Below are positions 44,043-53,241 of a stretch of DNA of 64,000 nucleotides, piece after piece (positions within the stretch are counted from its first letter, which is position 1; every line of letters starts with the position of its first letter). The notes under the pieces are model-generated. The model had not been told where the DNA came from. It saw nothing but the letters and a program-made list of their open reading frames with translations, and searched no databases. The position numbers and the translations under genes were made by a program. The stretch comes from Nocardia anaemiae NBRC 100462 (GTDB lineage: Bacteria > Actinomycetota > Actinomycetes > Mycobacteriales > Mycobacteriaceae): assembly GCF_001612725.1 (NCBI RefSeq), contig NZ_BDAZ01000044.1, positions 62,001 to 126,000 of the forward strand. Direction: 5' to 3'.

Positions 44043-44408
44043 ATGTCGATATGGCACATCACGATCACCAACCAGGGTGATCACCTCGAAGAAATAAGGA
44101 GAACCGTTATGGCACAGCAAGACACCATCGACGCTCTGGCCACCCAGCTGGACAAGGCGCGCGGGGAAATCGTCGCCGAGATCGGCCGCCTGGAAGACCT
44201 GGTCGCATCCGGTGGCGGTGAACAGCTGGACTTCACCGCGCTCAAGCAGCGGGTCCAGGCCCTCGACGACGTGGTCGCCGACGCCTTGGCACCCGGTGGT
44301 GAACAGCCACAGAACCCGCAGGAGCCGGGCACCGAACAGCCCACCCCGGCGCCGGGTTCGGAGGAGCCCGCCCCCGCCCCAGGAACAGATCCGGCCGAAG
44401 CGGCCTGA
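44043..44408 (+). CDS. Coiled-coil phage protein
   Basis: 121 residues from ATG 44043 (AAGGAGG before it) or 99 residues from ATG 44109 (AAGGAG before it); both sites are good, so two products are possible. DTIDALATQLDKARGEIV and IGRLEDLV form a coiled coil, followed by a Pro/Glu-rich tail. Small proteins of this type sit before the major tail gene in actinophages. Confidence 0.55.
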   Translation: MSIWHITITNQGDHLEEIRRTVMAQQDTIDALATQLDKARGEIVAEIGRLEDLVASGGGEQLDFTALKQRVQALDDVVADALAPGGEQPQNPQEPGTEQPTPAPGSEEPAPAPGTDPAEAA

Positions 44409-44480
44409 CCATCGCCGCCGCTGCCGCCCACCCGCTGAGGTGGGAGGCAACGGCGCGTTCGCGGGAGTGAGGGATTCCTG

Positions 44481-45206
44481 ATGGCCGTAGCCACCTTCGA
44501 GCAGATCGTCAACGCGAACAAGGATCTGCTGTTCAAACCGCTCAAAGGGGCGGTGCTTGTCGCGCCGATGACCGTTGAAGTGCCGATCGCGTTCACCGCG
44601 GGGGCGTCGGCGAAGTTCCAGTCGCTGGAGGGGTATTCGTCGCTCGGATTGATCGACAAATCCGGTGGGCCGCAGTTCCGGCCCGAGCAGCAGCTCTCGG
44701 AAACCGAGAGCTGGGGCTGGCTCGAACCGACGCGCTCGGACATCGTCAAACGCGACATGAGCGTCGGGTTCACCGCCCAAGAGTTCAAACGCCCAGTGCT
44801 GGAACTGGTTTCGGGTCGCAGCCTCGCCGATGTGAAGGCCGACGCGGTGACCAAGGAACTGTCGTGGAACGAGCCGGTCTCCCCAGACACAATCCACTAC
44901 CGGGTCATCTTCTTGTTCGTCGACGGTGTCGGCGCGCGCGAGAAATGGGTGCTGCGGGTGATGCCACGCGCCAGCGTGACCGAGGTCGGTCAGCAGCAAT
45001 GGAACGCCGAACAGGTCGCGTCGTGGCCGATCACGGTCAAGGCCACCGTCGATGACAAGCTCGGCTACTCGATGCGCAACGTCCTGTGCGGTCCCGGCGT
45101 CGGTGACCTCGTGATCCCGATGGGCTTCACCATCGCCACCCCACCCGCGACACCACCGCCCGCAGGCGCCAGCGGGACCGCGGGCACACCACAGAAGGTG
45201 GCATAA
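44481..45206 (+). CDS. Major tail tube protein
   Basis: A 241-residue beta-rich protein (GAVLVAPMTVEVPIAFT, LGLIDKSGGPQFRPEQ, WGWLEPTRSDIVKRDMSVGF). Length, position between neck genes and tail chaperones, and the Pro/Ala C-terminal tail fit the major tail protein of siphoviruses. Confidence 0.8.
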   Translation: MAVATFEQIVNANKDLLFKPLKGAVLVAPMTVEVPIAFTAGASAKFQSLEGYSSLGLIDKSGGPQFRPEQQLSETESWGWLEPTRSDIVKRDMSVGFTAQEFKRPVLELVSGRSLADVKADAVTKELSWNEPVSPDTIHYRVIFLFVDGVGAREKWVLRVMPRASVTEVGQQQWNAEQVASWPITVKATVDDKLGYSMRNVLCGPGVGDLVIPMGFTIATPPATPPPAGASGTAGTPQKVA

Positions 45207-45207
45207 A

Positions 45208-45612
45208 GTGGCGAACTCGGCGAGACGGCGCAAACCGCGCCGCAAGAACCCCGACACCAACACGCCGGCGAAGTCGACCTGGTTGCAGATGCGCGACGAA
45301 GCCAGAGCAACCCGGCGACGGAAACGCAAGCGCCCCTACATGTTCGACGGCACCACACCTGCGACACCGATCCACGAACCCGACACGGTGTGGCAGGTGC
45401 TCACCTTGGCGGCACTGCTGGACGGGCAGGACATGCCCGCAGGGCGGATCCGGGAGTTGTTCGAGGCGTTATGTGGGGACGGGTTCGAAGCGGTGTGGGC
45501 GGTGGTGAAAGACGAACCCGCCGAGGTGTTGTGGCCGTTGTTCGATGCCATCAACACCCACTTCAACTCCCTGCCAGACCCGAAACAGGCAGGTGATCTA
45601 CCGGGGGGCTGA
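45208..45612 (+). CDS. Tail assembly chaperone, G-type
   Basis: A 134-residue protein with a basic start (RRRKPRRKNPD) and a helical body (VLTLAALLDGQDMPAGRIRE). Its end carries the slippery heptamer G GGG GGC. It should chaperone the tape measure, alone and as a fusion with the next frame. Confidence 0.8.
   Translation: MANSARRRKPRRKNPDTNTPAKSTWLQMRDEARATRRRKRKRPYMFDGTTPATPIHEPDTVWQVLTLAALLDGQDMPAGRIRELFEALCGDGFEAVWAVVKDEPAEVLWPLFDAINTHFNSLPDPKQAGDLPGG
45603..45609 (+). promoter_or_regulatory. -1 ribosomal frameshift site (G GGG GGC)
   Basis: The heptamer is in the correct phase, with GGG GGC as the zero-frame codons and the TGA stop immediately after. Slipping back one base reads CTG AGC GGC CTC and continues into the frame starting 45621, giving a fusion of about 285 residues. 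Confidence 0.75.
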
Positions 45613-45620
45613 GCGGCCTC

Positions 45621-46064
45621 GTGCTGCTCATCGAGGACTTCGGTGAGCAGATCGAGGCCGACCTGTTCACCCGAGGCTGGGACCTCCTGGACTACATGCG
45701 TGGCGAACGCCCATGGTCACAGCTGATCCGGCTGCTCCGCCGGATGCCGATGTGGTCGCACTACCAAGCCGCCCTGCTGATGGACCCCGAGCTTGGGGAA
45801 CTGCGCGCTCAGCAAGAGGTTGAGGAAGACACCGAGCCGCAACCGCTTTCACCGCTGCATTACGACCTGCCCGCATTGCTGGCGTTGCGGCATATCGAGA
45901 TCACCAAGGAACTAATCCGCGTCGTCGCCTCGGTGTTCGCCGACAGCCCCGCCGCACCCCTACCGCCGGAGCCGCGTCCGACCACTGCCGAGGCGCAGGC
46001 GCGTGCGCGTGCCGACCGGGACCAGGTCCTGGATGTCCTTGCCCGGTTGGGGGTTCAGGTGTAG
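45621..46064 (+). CDS. Tail assembly chaperone, T-type (made mainly by frameshift)
   Basis: A 147-residue frame, open back to the slippery site. EADLFTRGWDLLDYMRGERPW is the usual start of the second chaperone domain in actinophages; a Pro-rich link and final helix follow. An independent GTG start at 45621 has a poor ribosome site, so the fusion is the likely product. Confidence 0.75.
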   Translation: MLLIEDFGEQIEADLFTRGWDLLDYMRGERPWSQLIRLLRRMPMWSHYQAALLMDPELGELRAQQEVEEDTEPQPLSPLHYDLPALLALRHIEITKELIRVVASVFADSPAAPLPPEPRPTTAEAQARARADRDQVLDVLARLGVQV

Positions 46065-46080
46065 GAAAGGCGGTGAACCT

Positions 46081-49000
46081 GTGGCGCAGTCCTATTCCGC
46101 AGGCTCGGCCCGCCTGAGCGTCGTCCCGCAGCTGGCACGGGACTTCATCACCAGTCTGCGGACCCAGCTGCAACGCATCCGCGCCACCTTCGGTGTACAA
46201 GTGGTCCCGGATCTGGGCGGGTTCACCACCGAGCTGCGGACCCGGCTGTCACGGATGCGCAACCTCACCGTGAAGGTGCAGGTGGAACCGGATCTGACCG
46301 GGTTCGCCGCCCGCCTGAATACTGCGCTCGCGCCGTTCCGCAACCGGGTCATCCGCATCCGCATCGAGATCGACCAATCCCAACTGTTGCTGTTGCTGCA
46401 ACTACTCGCGCAGCTGCGTGGCGCGACGGGACCGGCCGGAATGTCGATGGGACGGCTCGGCTCAGCGATGACCCTGGCATCGGCCGCCGCTGGCGCACTG
46501 AAGGTGGCGCTGCTCGGGCTGGTCCTGGGGTCGCTGTTCCCGCTGGTCGCGGTCGCCGCGCAAGCCGCAGGCACCCTCGGGTTACTGCCCGCTGCCGCGG
46601 CGGCCGCGGCAGCGGGGATCGCGACCATCGCTGTCGGTGTCTCGGGAGTCAAGGACGCCTTCGCCGCCGCGAAACAGATGTCGGAGACCGCGGGCCAAGA
46701 CGCCGAAACCCGCACGAAGGCCATCGCCGCCGCCCAGCGCAGTGAGCAGCAAGCCACCAAAGCAGTCGAGACGGCCCGTAAGGCACTCAACAACGCCTAC
46801 GGCGAAGCGTCGAAACGGTTGCGGGACTTGGAACTTCAAGCCCGCGGCGCCGCCCTCAACGAAGGCGACGCCCTGTTGTCGATCGCCGAAGCGCGTCGCG
46901 ATCTGGCGCAGCTGCAATCAACCGATCCCCTTGAGTACGCGCGCGCCAACCAGCGCATCGCCGACGCCGAACAGACCCTGCTCGAGACGCGGGCGCGGCG
47001 CGCGGACATCGACGAACAACTCGCCGACGCCCAGGCCAAAGGTATCGAGGGCAGCGACGAAGTCGTGGCCGCGCGCGAACGCCTCACCGACGCCGAAACC
47101 CAACTCGCCGACGCCCAAACGGCGGTCACGGACGCTACCTCGCAAATGTCGTCTGCCACGCAGGCATTCGAGCGGGCGATGGCGAAACTGTCCCCGTCCG
47201 CACAAGATTTCGTCACCAAGATCCGCGGACTCGGCACAGCGTGGACCGGGTTCCGGATGGCGGTACAACAGCCACTATTCGATGGGCTCGGAGACTCGGT
47301 CGTCCACCTCGCCGATGCCCAACTGGGCCGTGTCCGTGACGGTCTGGCGGGCATCGCGACCGCGATCAACGCTGGCTTGCGTCGTGTCCTCGATGACCTG
47401 TCGACCCCGGCGACGGGGGACAAGCTCGCCAAGATTTTCGTCAACGCCGAGGCCGCGATCGGCCCTCTGATCGACGGCGTCAACGACCTGGTGCAGGGGC
47501 TGTTGTCGCTGGCTGGAGTCGGTTCGGAGTTCCTACCGGATGCGAGCAAGAGCTTCGCCGAGTCCATGGCGAGCTTCCGGGCCTGGGCGGAAAGCAGTGA
47601 CGGGCAGCAGAAATTCCGGGACTTCCTCAAAGATTCCCTCGACGCCCTTGGGCGTGTTTGGGAGCTGGCGAAATCGATCGGCAAAGCCCTGGCCGGGCTC
47701 ATCACCACCGCCGAGCCGTCGGGGGAGTCGATGATCGATTCCCTGGTGCGCAACCTCGACCGGTTCTCCACCTGGCTGAACTCACCCGAGGGCCGCCAAG
47801 CGATGAAGGATTTCTGGGAAGACGTCCGCACCACCGTCACCAACCTCGCCAGCCTCGCCGTCTTTATCGGACGCGCCGCCGAGAAGCTGTATGAGTTCTT
47901 GGACCTGATCCGAGACATCAGCGGCATCAACATCTTCCAGGGCGCACTGTTCACCCTGCTCGACAAACTCAGCCAGGTGCCCGAGGCATTCGACAAGATC
48001 CGCGAATGGCTCGCCGACCACCTCCCCGGCGCGCTATCGGGCGGCGCATCGAGCCTCACCGGTTTCGGTGACTCCCTGGATTCCCTGCGCACCCGGGTGT
48101 CGGAAATCGTCACTGGTATCGGGGATACCTGGGACGGGCTGCGCGAGAAGATGGCCACACCCATCAACTTCGTCATCGAGCACGTCGTGAACGGCGGCTT
48201 CCGCAACGCCTGGAACGCCATCCGCACGGTCATCCCAGTACTGCCGGAATGGACTACAGACGTACCACTCATCCAGGTCACCAAGCGTGCCACCGGTGGA
48301 CCGGCCACGACCGAGGGCAGAGTTACCGGGCCGGGATCGCGGACCTCGGATTCGGTGCCCGCCTTGCTGTCTCGTGACGAGCACGTCTGGACCGGCGCCG
48401 AAGTCGACGCGGTCGGCGGCCACGCCGCGATGCTGCGACTACGTCGCTCCGCACTCGCCGGGCAGCTGCCGCGCTTGCGTGACGGCGGCAGCCTGTTCGG
48501 GTCGGTCGCCGACTGGGTGGGCGACCGGTTCGCCTCGGTCACCAGCGGATTACGCGACAAGATCGCGGAGCTGTTCCTCACTCCGGTTCAGGCCCTGGCC
48601 GATGCCGTCCCCGACTTCGGTGGCGGGATCGGGCAGCTACCGCGTGCGGTGATGCAGCAAGTCACCGACTCCGCCGCCCAGGTCATCGCCGGGCACTCCG
48701 CCAGCTTGCGCGCCGGGACCGGTGAACCGATCCCCGCGCTGCCGCCTGGAGAAAGTGTGCAGCGGTGGCGGGCGATGGCGATCGAAGCGCTCAAGAGGGA
48801 GGGATTCGATCCCGGCCAAGTCGACATCATGCTCTCCCAGATCCAGTCCGAATCCGGTGGCAACCCCGATATCGCCCAGCAGATCGTCGATATCAACGGC
48901 ACCGGGGAATCCGCAGGCGTCGGGTTGTTGCAGATCATTCCGGGAACCTTTGCCGCACACCGAGACCCATCGCTTCCCGATGACCGCCGCGATCCGTTGG

Positions 49001-49659
49001 CGAACATGGTCGCCGCGCTGCGCTACTACAAATCCCGCTACGGCATGGACCTCTCGCAGATGTGGGGCCACGGCCACGGCTACGACACCGGCGGCATGTG
49101 GGAGCCCGGCACGCTGGGTTGGAACACCTCGGGCAAGCCCGAAGCCGTCCTCACCAACGAGGAATGGCGTTGGTTCCGTGAACTCATCGACTCCCTCGCC
49201 CTCCCGGTGCCGGGCCAACAACAGCCGGGATTGGCGGACCCTGCCCGCAAGGGCCTGGGACTGGATACGTGGGAATCGCTGGGGCAGAAAGCTTCCGATG
49301 CGTTCGCCAGCGCTGGCAAGAGCTTCCTCGATAGCCAGGTCGATGACGCGCTGTCGGTGATCGGCGCTCCGAACCTGCTGAATTCGGATCGGGTCCGTGC
49401 GCTGGAGGACTACCAGCGTGCTTATGAGGTGTTCGAGGCCACCAAGGCCGCCCGCACAGCGGGGGCCGCCGACTACCAGTCGCTGATGAACCAGGTCGCG
49501 CCGCCACCTGCACCGACCCTCACCCCGGCCGCGGCGCCGGTATCGAACATCGACAACTCCACCCACATCACCGTGCAGACCCGCGACGTGGACGAAGGGT
49601 ACCGGCGCGCCTTGCAGATTGCGGACCTGCGCGCGCTGCAGCACACGGCCAGGAGGTGA
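46081..49659 (+). CDS. Tape measure protein with lytic transglycosylase domain
   Basis: About 1,192 residues from GTG 46081 (AGGAAAGGCGG upstream). N-terminal helical repeats (residues 20-110) are followed by hydrophobic segments (about 140-185), long coiled coils (220-400) and, near residues 898-1000, an SLT-type domain with IQSESGGNP (catalytic Glu about 924) and AGVGLLQIIPGTFAAH. The protein sets tail length and the SLT domain opens the cell wall at DNA entry. A tail length near 0.15 nm per residue would be about 180 nm. Confidence 0.85.
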   Translation: MAQSYSAGSARLSVVPQLARDFITSLRTQLQRIRATFGVQVVPDLGGFTTELRTRLSRMRNLTVKVQVEPDLTGFAARLNTALAPFRNRVIRIRIEIDQSQLLLLLQLLAQLRGATGPAGMSMGRLGSAMTLASAAAGALKVALLGLVLGSLFPLVAVAAQAAGTLGLLPAAAAAAAAGIATIAVGVSGVKDAFAAAKQMSETAGQDAETRTKAIAAAQRSEQQATKAVETARKALNNAYGEASKRLRDLELQARGAALNEGDALLSIAEARRDLAQLQSTDPLEYARANQRIADAEQTLLETRARRADIDEQLADAQAKGIEGSDEVVAARERLTDAETQLADAQTAVTDATSQMSSATQAFERAMAKLSPSAQDFVTKIRGLGTAWTGFRMAVQQPLFDGLGDSVVHLADAQLGRVRDGLAGIATAINAGLRRVLDDLSTPATGDKLAKIFVNAEAAIGPLIDGVNDLVQGLLSLAGVGSEFLPDASKSFAESMASFRAWAESSDGQQKFRDFLKDSLDALGRVWELAKSIGKALAGLITTAEPSGESMIDSLVRNLDRFSTWLNSPEGRQAMKDFWEDVRTTVTNLASLAVFIGRAAEKLYEFLDLIRDISGINIFQGALFTLLDKLSQVPEAFDKIREWLADHLPGALSGGASSLTGFGDSLDSLRTRVSEIVTGIGDTWDGLREKMATPINFVIEHVVNGGFRNAWNAIRTVIPVLPEWTTDVPLIQVTKRATGGPATTEGRVTGPGSRTSDSVPALLSRDEHVWTGAEVDAVGGHAAMLRLRRSALAGQLPRLRDGGSLFGSVADWVGDRFASVTSGLRDKIAELFLTPVQALADAVPDFGGGIGQLPRAVMQQVTDSAAQVIAGHSASLRAGTGEPIPALPPGESVQRWRAMAIEALKREGFDPGQVDIMLSQIQSESGGNPDIAQQIVDINGTGESAGVGLLQIIPGTFAAHRDPSLPDDRRDPLANMVAALRYYKSRYGMDLSQMWGHGHGYDTGGMWEPGTLGWNTSGKPEAVLTNEEWRWFRELIDSLALPVPGQQQPGLADPARKGLGLDTWESLGQKASDAFASAGKSFLDSQVDDALSVIGAPNLLNSDRVRALEDYQRAYEVFEATKAARTAGAADYQSLMNQVAPPPAPTLTPAAAPVSNIDNSTHITVQTRDVDEGYRRALQIADLRALQHTARR

Positions 49660-49667
49660 CATCGGTT

Positions 49668-50585
49668 GTGGTGCACCCGGATTCAGTAATGGTCGAGGTC
49701 TTCGGGGTCGACGACTCGCACTGGATCATCAACGGCCCTGAGGCCGACCGTGACGTTATCACCCTGGCCACCAGCCCCAAGGGCATCAACGACGCCCCGG
49801 TCACCACCAGCTACAAGTCGTCGGTCTATCAGCGTGGCGCGACGTATCAGGGCAAACGCTATCTCAAGCGGGATATCACCTTCGCGGTGAACATCCATGG
49901 CACCGATCCCGAGGAATGGGAGCAACGCGATTCGGCGTGGCGCAACGCCTGGGACTACGAACTCGATGCCTGGGATCCCGACGCCACGCTGACGAAAATG
50001 CAGATCAGCACCGACCGCTCCACCCGCTGGCTCTGGCTGGCCCTGGATAAGAGCATCGAGTTCGAATCCGAGCGTGACCCGCACCTGCTTCGGAAATCGG
50101 TGGTGCCGATGGCCGTTACGGCCGCGCAGCCGATGTGGGAAGAACCCATCAAGGTCACCTCCTGGGAAACCGGGGAAGGGACGAGCGAAGGGTTCATCGA
50201 GGTCTCCAACCCCACCGATGTCGAGATGGCGCAGAAGTGGGTGCTCACCCGCGGGCGCTGGCGGGTCCCGGACGTGTCCTGGCGCGGCAAGAAGTACCGG
50301 CGCGCACCCGCCGGGCCCTACGCCAACCGCATGATCACCCTGCCGATGCTCGGCGATCGCGAAGGCGGAGCCCGCATCGACCTGGACCCCGCACGGCTGT
50401 ACGTGCGAGACCTGGGCGGCACCAACCTCGTCGGCCGCCTCGGCGGGCTGCACTTCATGCACCGCATCCCGCCACGCACCCCACCCACCTTGCTGCCGAT
50501 CAGCGTCGAAGACGCCCCGGCCGGTGGTGCGCGGGCTGAGTTGCGTCAGCCGCGGTTGTGGAGCCGGGCGTGGGGGCTGCGGTGA
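49668..50585 (+). CDS. Distal tail / minor tail protein
   Basis: About 305 residues; the start is uncertain (GTG 49656, 49668 or 49671) and 49668 is preferred because AGGAGG lies ten bases before it. VYQRGATYQGKRYLKRDITF and WRNAWDYELDAWDPDA match the minor tail protein after the tape measure in mycobacteriophage-like siphoviruses. It overlaps the next gene. Confidence 0.75.
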   Translation: MVHPDSVMVEVFGVDDSHWIINGPEADRDVITLATSPKGINDAPVTTSYKSSVYQRGATYQGKRYLKRDITFAVNIHGTDPEEWEQRDSAWRNAWDYELDAWDPDATLTKMQISTDRSTRWLWLALDKSIEFESERDPHLLRKSVVPMAVTAAQPMWEEPIKVTSWETGEGTSEGFIEVSNPTDVEMAQKWVLTRGRWRVPDVSWRGKKYRRAPAGPYANRMITLPMLGDREGGARIDLDPARLYVRDLGGTNLVGRLGGLHFMHRIPPRTPPTLLPISVEDAPAGGARAELRQPRLWSRAWGLR

Positions 50586-52334
50586 GCGTCGACCTCGACG
50601 CCATGAGCCTCGCGCAGCAGTGCGAGGCCATCTGGGAAGCCACCCTCGCCGCGGAACGCGCCGACGACCTCGAACGCCAGTCGCGGCCGCTGGTGCGGCT
50701 GTGGGACGGGCACTGGCGGTTGGCCGGGGTCGTGTGCTCGGAATACCGCGCCGAGTTCACCTGGGTCGACAACGACACCGGCACCGCCCTGCTCGAAATA
50801 CCCCTCGATGACCCACTCGCGAAATGGGTGTGGCGCACCCGCGCCCGCGTCGAGGCCGGTGAAGGCCGCAACATCCACATCACCTGCGACAAGACCGGTG
50901 CCCGCTGGTCCGGACGCCTACACGACCACTCCATCGAACGACGCGCCGACGGCACCCAAGTCCTCACGCTGCGGTTCGTCCACGATTTTCAGCACCTCAA
51001 GCACTACCTGATCTGGTCAAACCCCTTCTTCGACGCCTCAGTCCAGATCCCCAGATCCTTCGGCCCCGTCCCCGGTCCAGCACGGTGGGCGTTGAAACTG
51101 CCGCTGTTTTTGAACGTTTTGCGTGAGCAGGTGCAGCAGCACGGCTGGCAGCTACCCGACGATCCCCTAGATCCGGCCTCCTGGCTGGGTGCGGTCGGAC
51201 TGGACATGTCGCAGTGGTCGGTCGTCGTCGCCCCGACCAGCTTCGCCGAAGACCTCGCCGCCGGAACCCTGTGGGCGACACCGCATTCGCGGTTCAAGTA
51301 CTGGCACGACATGGCCCGCGACATCCTCGAAGACGCAGAACTATCAGTACGGTGCCGCCGCTGGCTCGAAGGCGACCCACCCCCATGGCCCGGAGCACCC
51401 CAACTGCGCCACGGGGTCCTCGTCATCGACATCATCAACACCTCGGGCTATTACAGCGACACCAGCAACGGAGGCAACCCCTTCGACGGCCTCGCGCGCA
51501 CTGTCGCCAAGTTCAGCGAAGACTTCATCGACAGCATCGAAGAACCCATCACTGACCCGGTCATTCCCGCCGACTACCTGATCCCCGGAATGCGCCGCAC
51601 GCAGGTGAGCACGCCGTTCGCGGTGTACTTCGACGGCCCCGACACCGGTATCGAAACCTCCAAGTTCACCGAGACCGCTTCCACCGCAGTGCAAGTCGTG
51701 ACCGGAGGGTCCTCGATGCCGGGGGTTGTGGGTGCCCCACCCCACAGCTGGGGTGGGGCACCCATAACCCGAACATGCCGACGAAACCATCTCCGCCGGA
51801 GTCCAAATGGCCGGCGACCTCGTCGCCGCCATGATCGGCGTCCCACCAGTCGGCGGAGCCACCGACGCCATGCTCCGCCCCCTCTACCAAGGAACACTGC
51901 TCGCCTGGCACGCAGTCAAATCAGCGGCACGAGAACGCAACTCAGGCTGGTCCCGGTTCTTCGAGTACATGGCCGACTCACCCGGCCGTGCCTACACAAT
52001 CGCCGCGATGATGGCCCTACGTAAAGGCTTCCACGACACCAGATCCTGGTTCTCCCACGAAATCACTGTCCGCGACGGCGCACCCTACGTCATCGGCGAG
52101 ACCGGGCACTGGTTCCTCGGCGACCGCGTCGGCGCCACCGCCCCCGGCGATGACACCTACACCATCCGCATCGACCGCGTCCGCGAACTCACCCTCGCCT
52201 GGGACCGCGACCAATTTCCCGAATGGAAACCCATCATCGGCGACCCCACCAACAACCGCGACCGCGGCCAACGCACCCTCGACATCGTCACCGACCTCGT
52301 CTCAGGCGTCCACGAACTCGGAGTGCTTGCCTGA
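50582..52334 (+). pseudogene. Minor tail protein (Gp37-like), split by an inserted hairpin
   Basis: GTG 50582 opens a frame resembling ReqiPepy6 Gp37-like tail proteins (RLWDGHWRLAGVV, RNIHITCDKTGARWSGRLHD). It reads normally to TGGSSMPGV at about 51727 and then turns into Arg-rich nonsense. The true continuation is in another frame: ETISAGVQMAGDLVAAMIG to 52334. Between them is the palindrome 51723-51770. Deleting 40 bases (for example 51728-51767) would join the frames as GSSMPGVPEHADETISAG. The 3' part also has its own ATG at 51807. Confidence 0.7.
51723..51770. repeat. 48-base palindrome inside tail gene
   Basis: Arms of 22 bases around a CAGC loop, with a single G-T mismatch; the inner 15 pairs (51730-51744 with 51749-51763) are perfect. 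It coincides exactly with the break in the minor tail gene and is very stable as RNA. Confidence 0.85.
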
Positions 52335-52536
52335 CAGCATCATCCGATCGCCTACGACCACTGTGTGCTGACCAGTCTTCAATCTGATCCAACCGCGAAC
52401 AACTCCCCATACCCAAGCCGCGACTGACCAATGAACGGTATGCGGCCGCTACAGTGCGTTTGCAGTGGGCGTCAGAGCCTTTATGCGGTCTAGGTTCTAT
52501 CTCTTAATTGGCTGATCTAGGACCGATTGAACAACC
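52335..52536. other. Intergenic region between tail gene and Septu-like pair
   Basis: About 200 bases, no gene seen. It is the downstream end of the minus-strand pair. Confidence 0.4.
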
Positions 52537-53241
52537 CTATGGTAGTAATTCGCGGTATTTCTCGACAATTTCCCGCACGTCTTCGGGGACCGTCCGGGTC
52601 CGGTCTCCTATAGCAAGTACCTTGGCCAGCCAGTATCGGACGCCCTGGAAAGGGAATCGCGCGCAGGTTTCCAGGATTTCCGTGCGGGACGTCGCGGCGG
52701 ATTTCTCGTAGTCCCGGATTAGTGCGCACAGAGCGATCCACGCGGTTCGGCGTCCGCGGACACAGACATCGCGATTCAGTCCGTATACGTCGATGGATGT
52801 CTCGCCGATGTCGTCGAGGCCGACATAGAAGCCCGTGGTCAGCGAGAGCGCTAGGTGGCGGAACGGGTCGGTGCTAGTCGGATTGATCAGAAGTTCCCGA
52901 CCCTCGCGCACGGGGAAGCGGTTCCGTTTGTGGTTGCTGTTGCAGCGCGAGCACGCGAGAATATAGTTCTCCCACGTGAAAGACGACTCGGGATAGGTCG
53001 CCTTCGGGCGAAAATGATCGATATCAGTGCCCTGGCTGTCCTCACAGTACATACAACGCTCCAGACCCGAGCACATGTCTCGCAGAACGCGCAGAACTTC
53101 CTCTCGGGCATTTCCTGCAAAACTGCGCCAGGAAGCTGTCGCCGCCTTGACCGGATCGGCCGCGGCATCGACCCGCTCTTGTCGGCCACGCAGGGTACGC
53201 TTCGTTCGCGACGACAATTCGTCACGGGTAATAAGGATCAC
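52537..53241 (-). CDS. Septu PtuB-like HNH endonuclease
   Basis: A 234-residue protein. ERCMYCEDSQGTDIDHFRPK and ILACSRCNSNHKRNRFP make a zinc-supported HNH site (CxxC, D-IDHF, N, CxxCN, K). PtuB nucleases cut DNA or tRNA-like targets when released by the partner ATPase in Septu defence. GTG start overlaps the ATPase stop by four bases. Confidence 0.8.
   Translation of the reverse strand: MILITRDELSSRTKRTLRGRQERVDAAADPVKAATASWRSFAGNAREEVLRVLRDMCSGLERCMYCEDSQGTDIDHFRPKATYPESSFTWENYILACSRCNSNHKRNRFPVREGRELLINPTSTDPFRHLALSLTTGFYVGLDDIGETSIDVYGLNRDVCVRGRRTAWIALCALIRDYEKSAATSRTEILETCARFPFQGVRYWLAKVLAIGDRTRTVPEDVREIVEKYRELLP

Noticed and set aside
43838..44080. Forward frame between the reverse cassette and tail genes
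   Set aside because: Arg/His-rich antisense product overlapping the start of the repeat-broken gene; no ribosome site.
46836..48581. 581-residue minus-strand frame
   Set aside because: Antisense of the tape measure gene; Ser/Arg-rich with no family resemblance.
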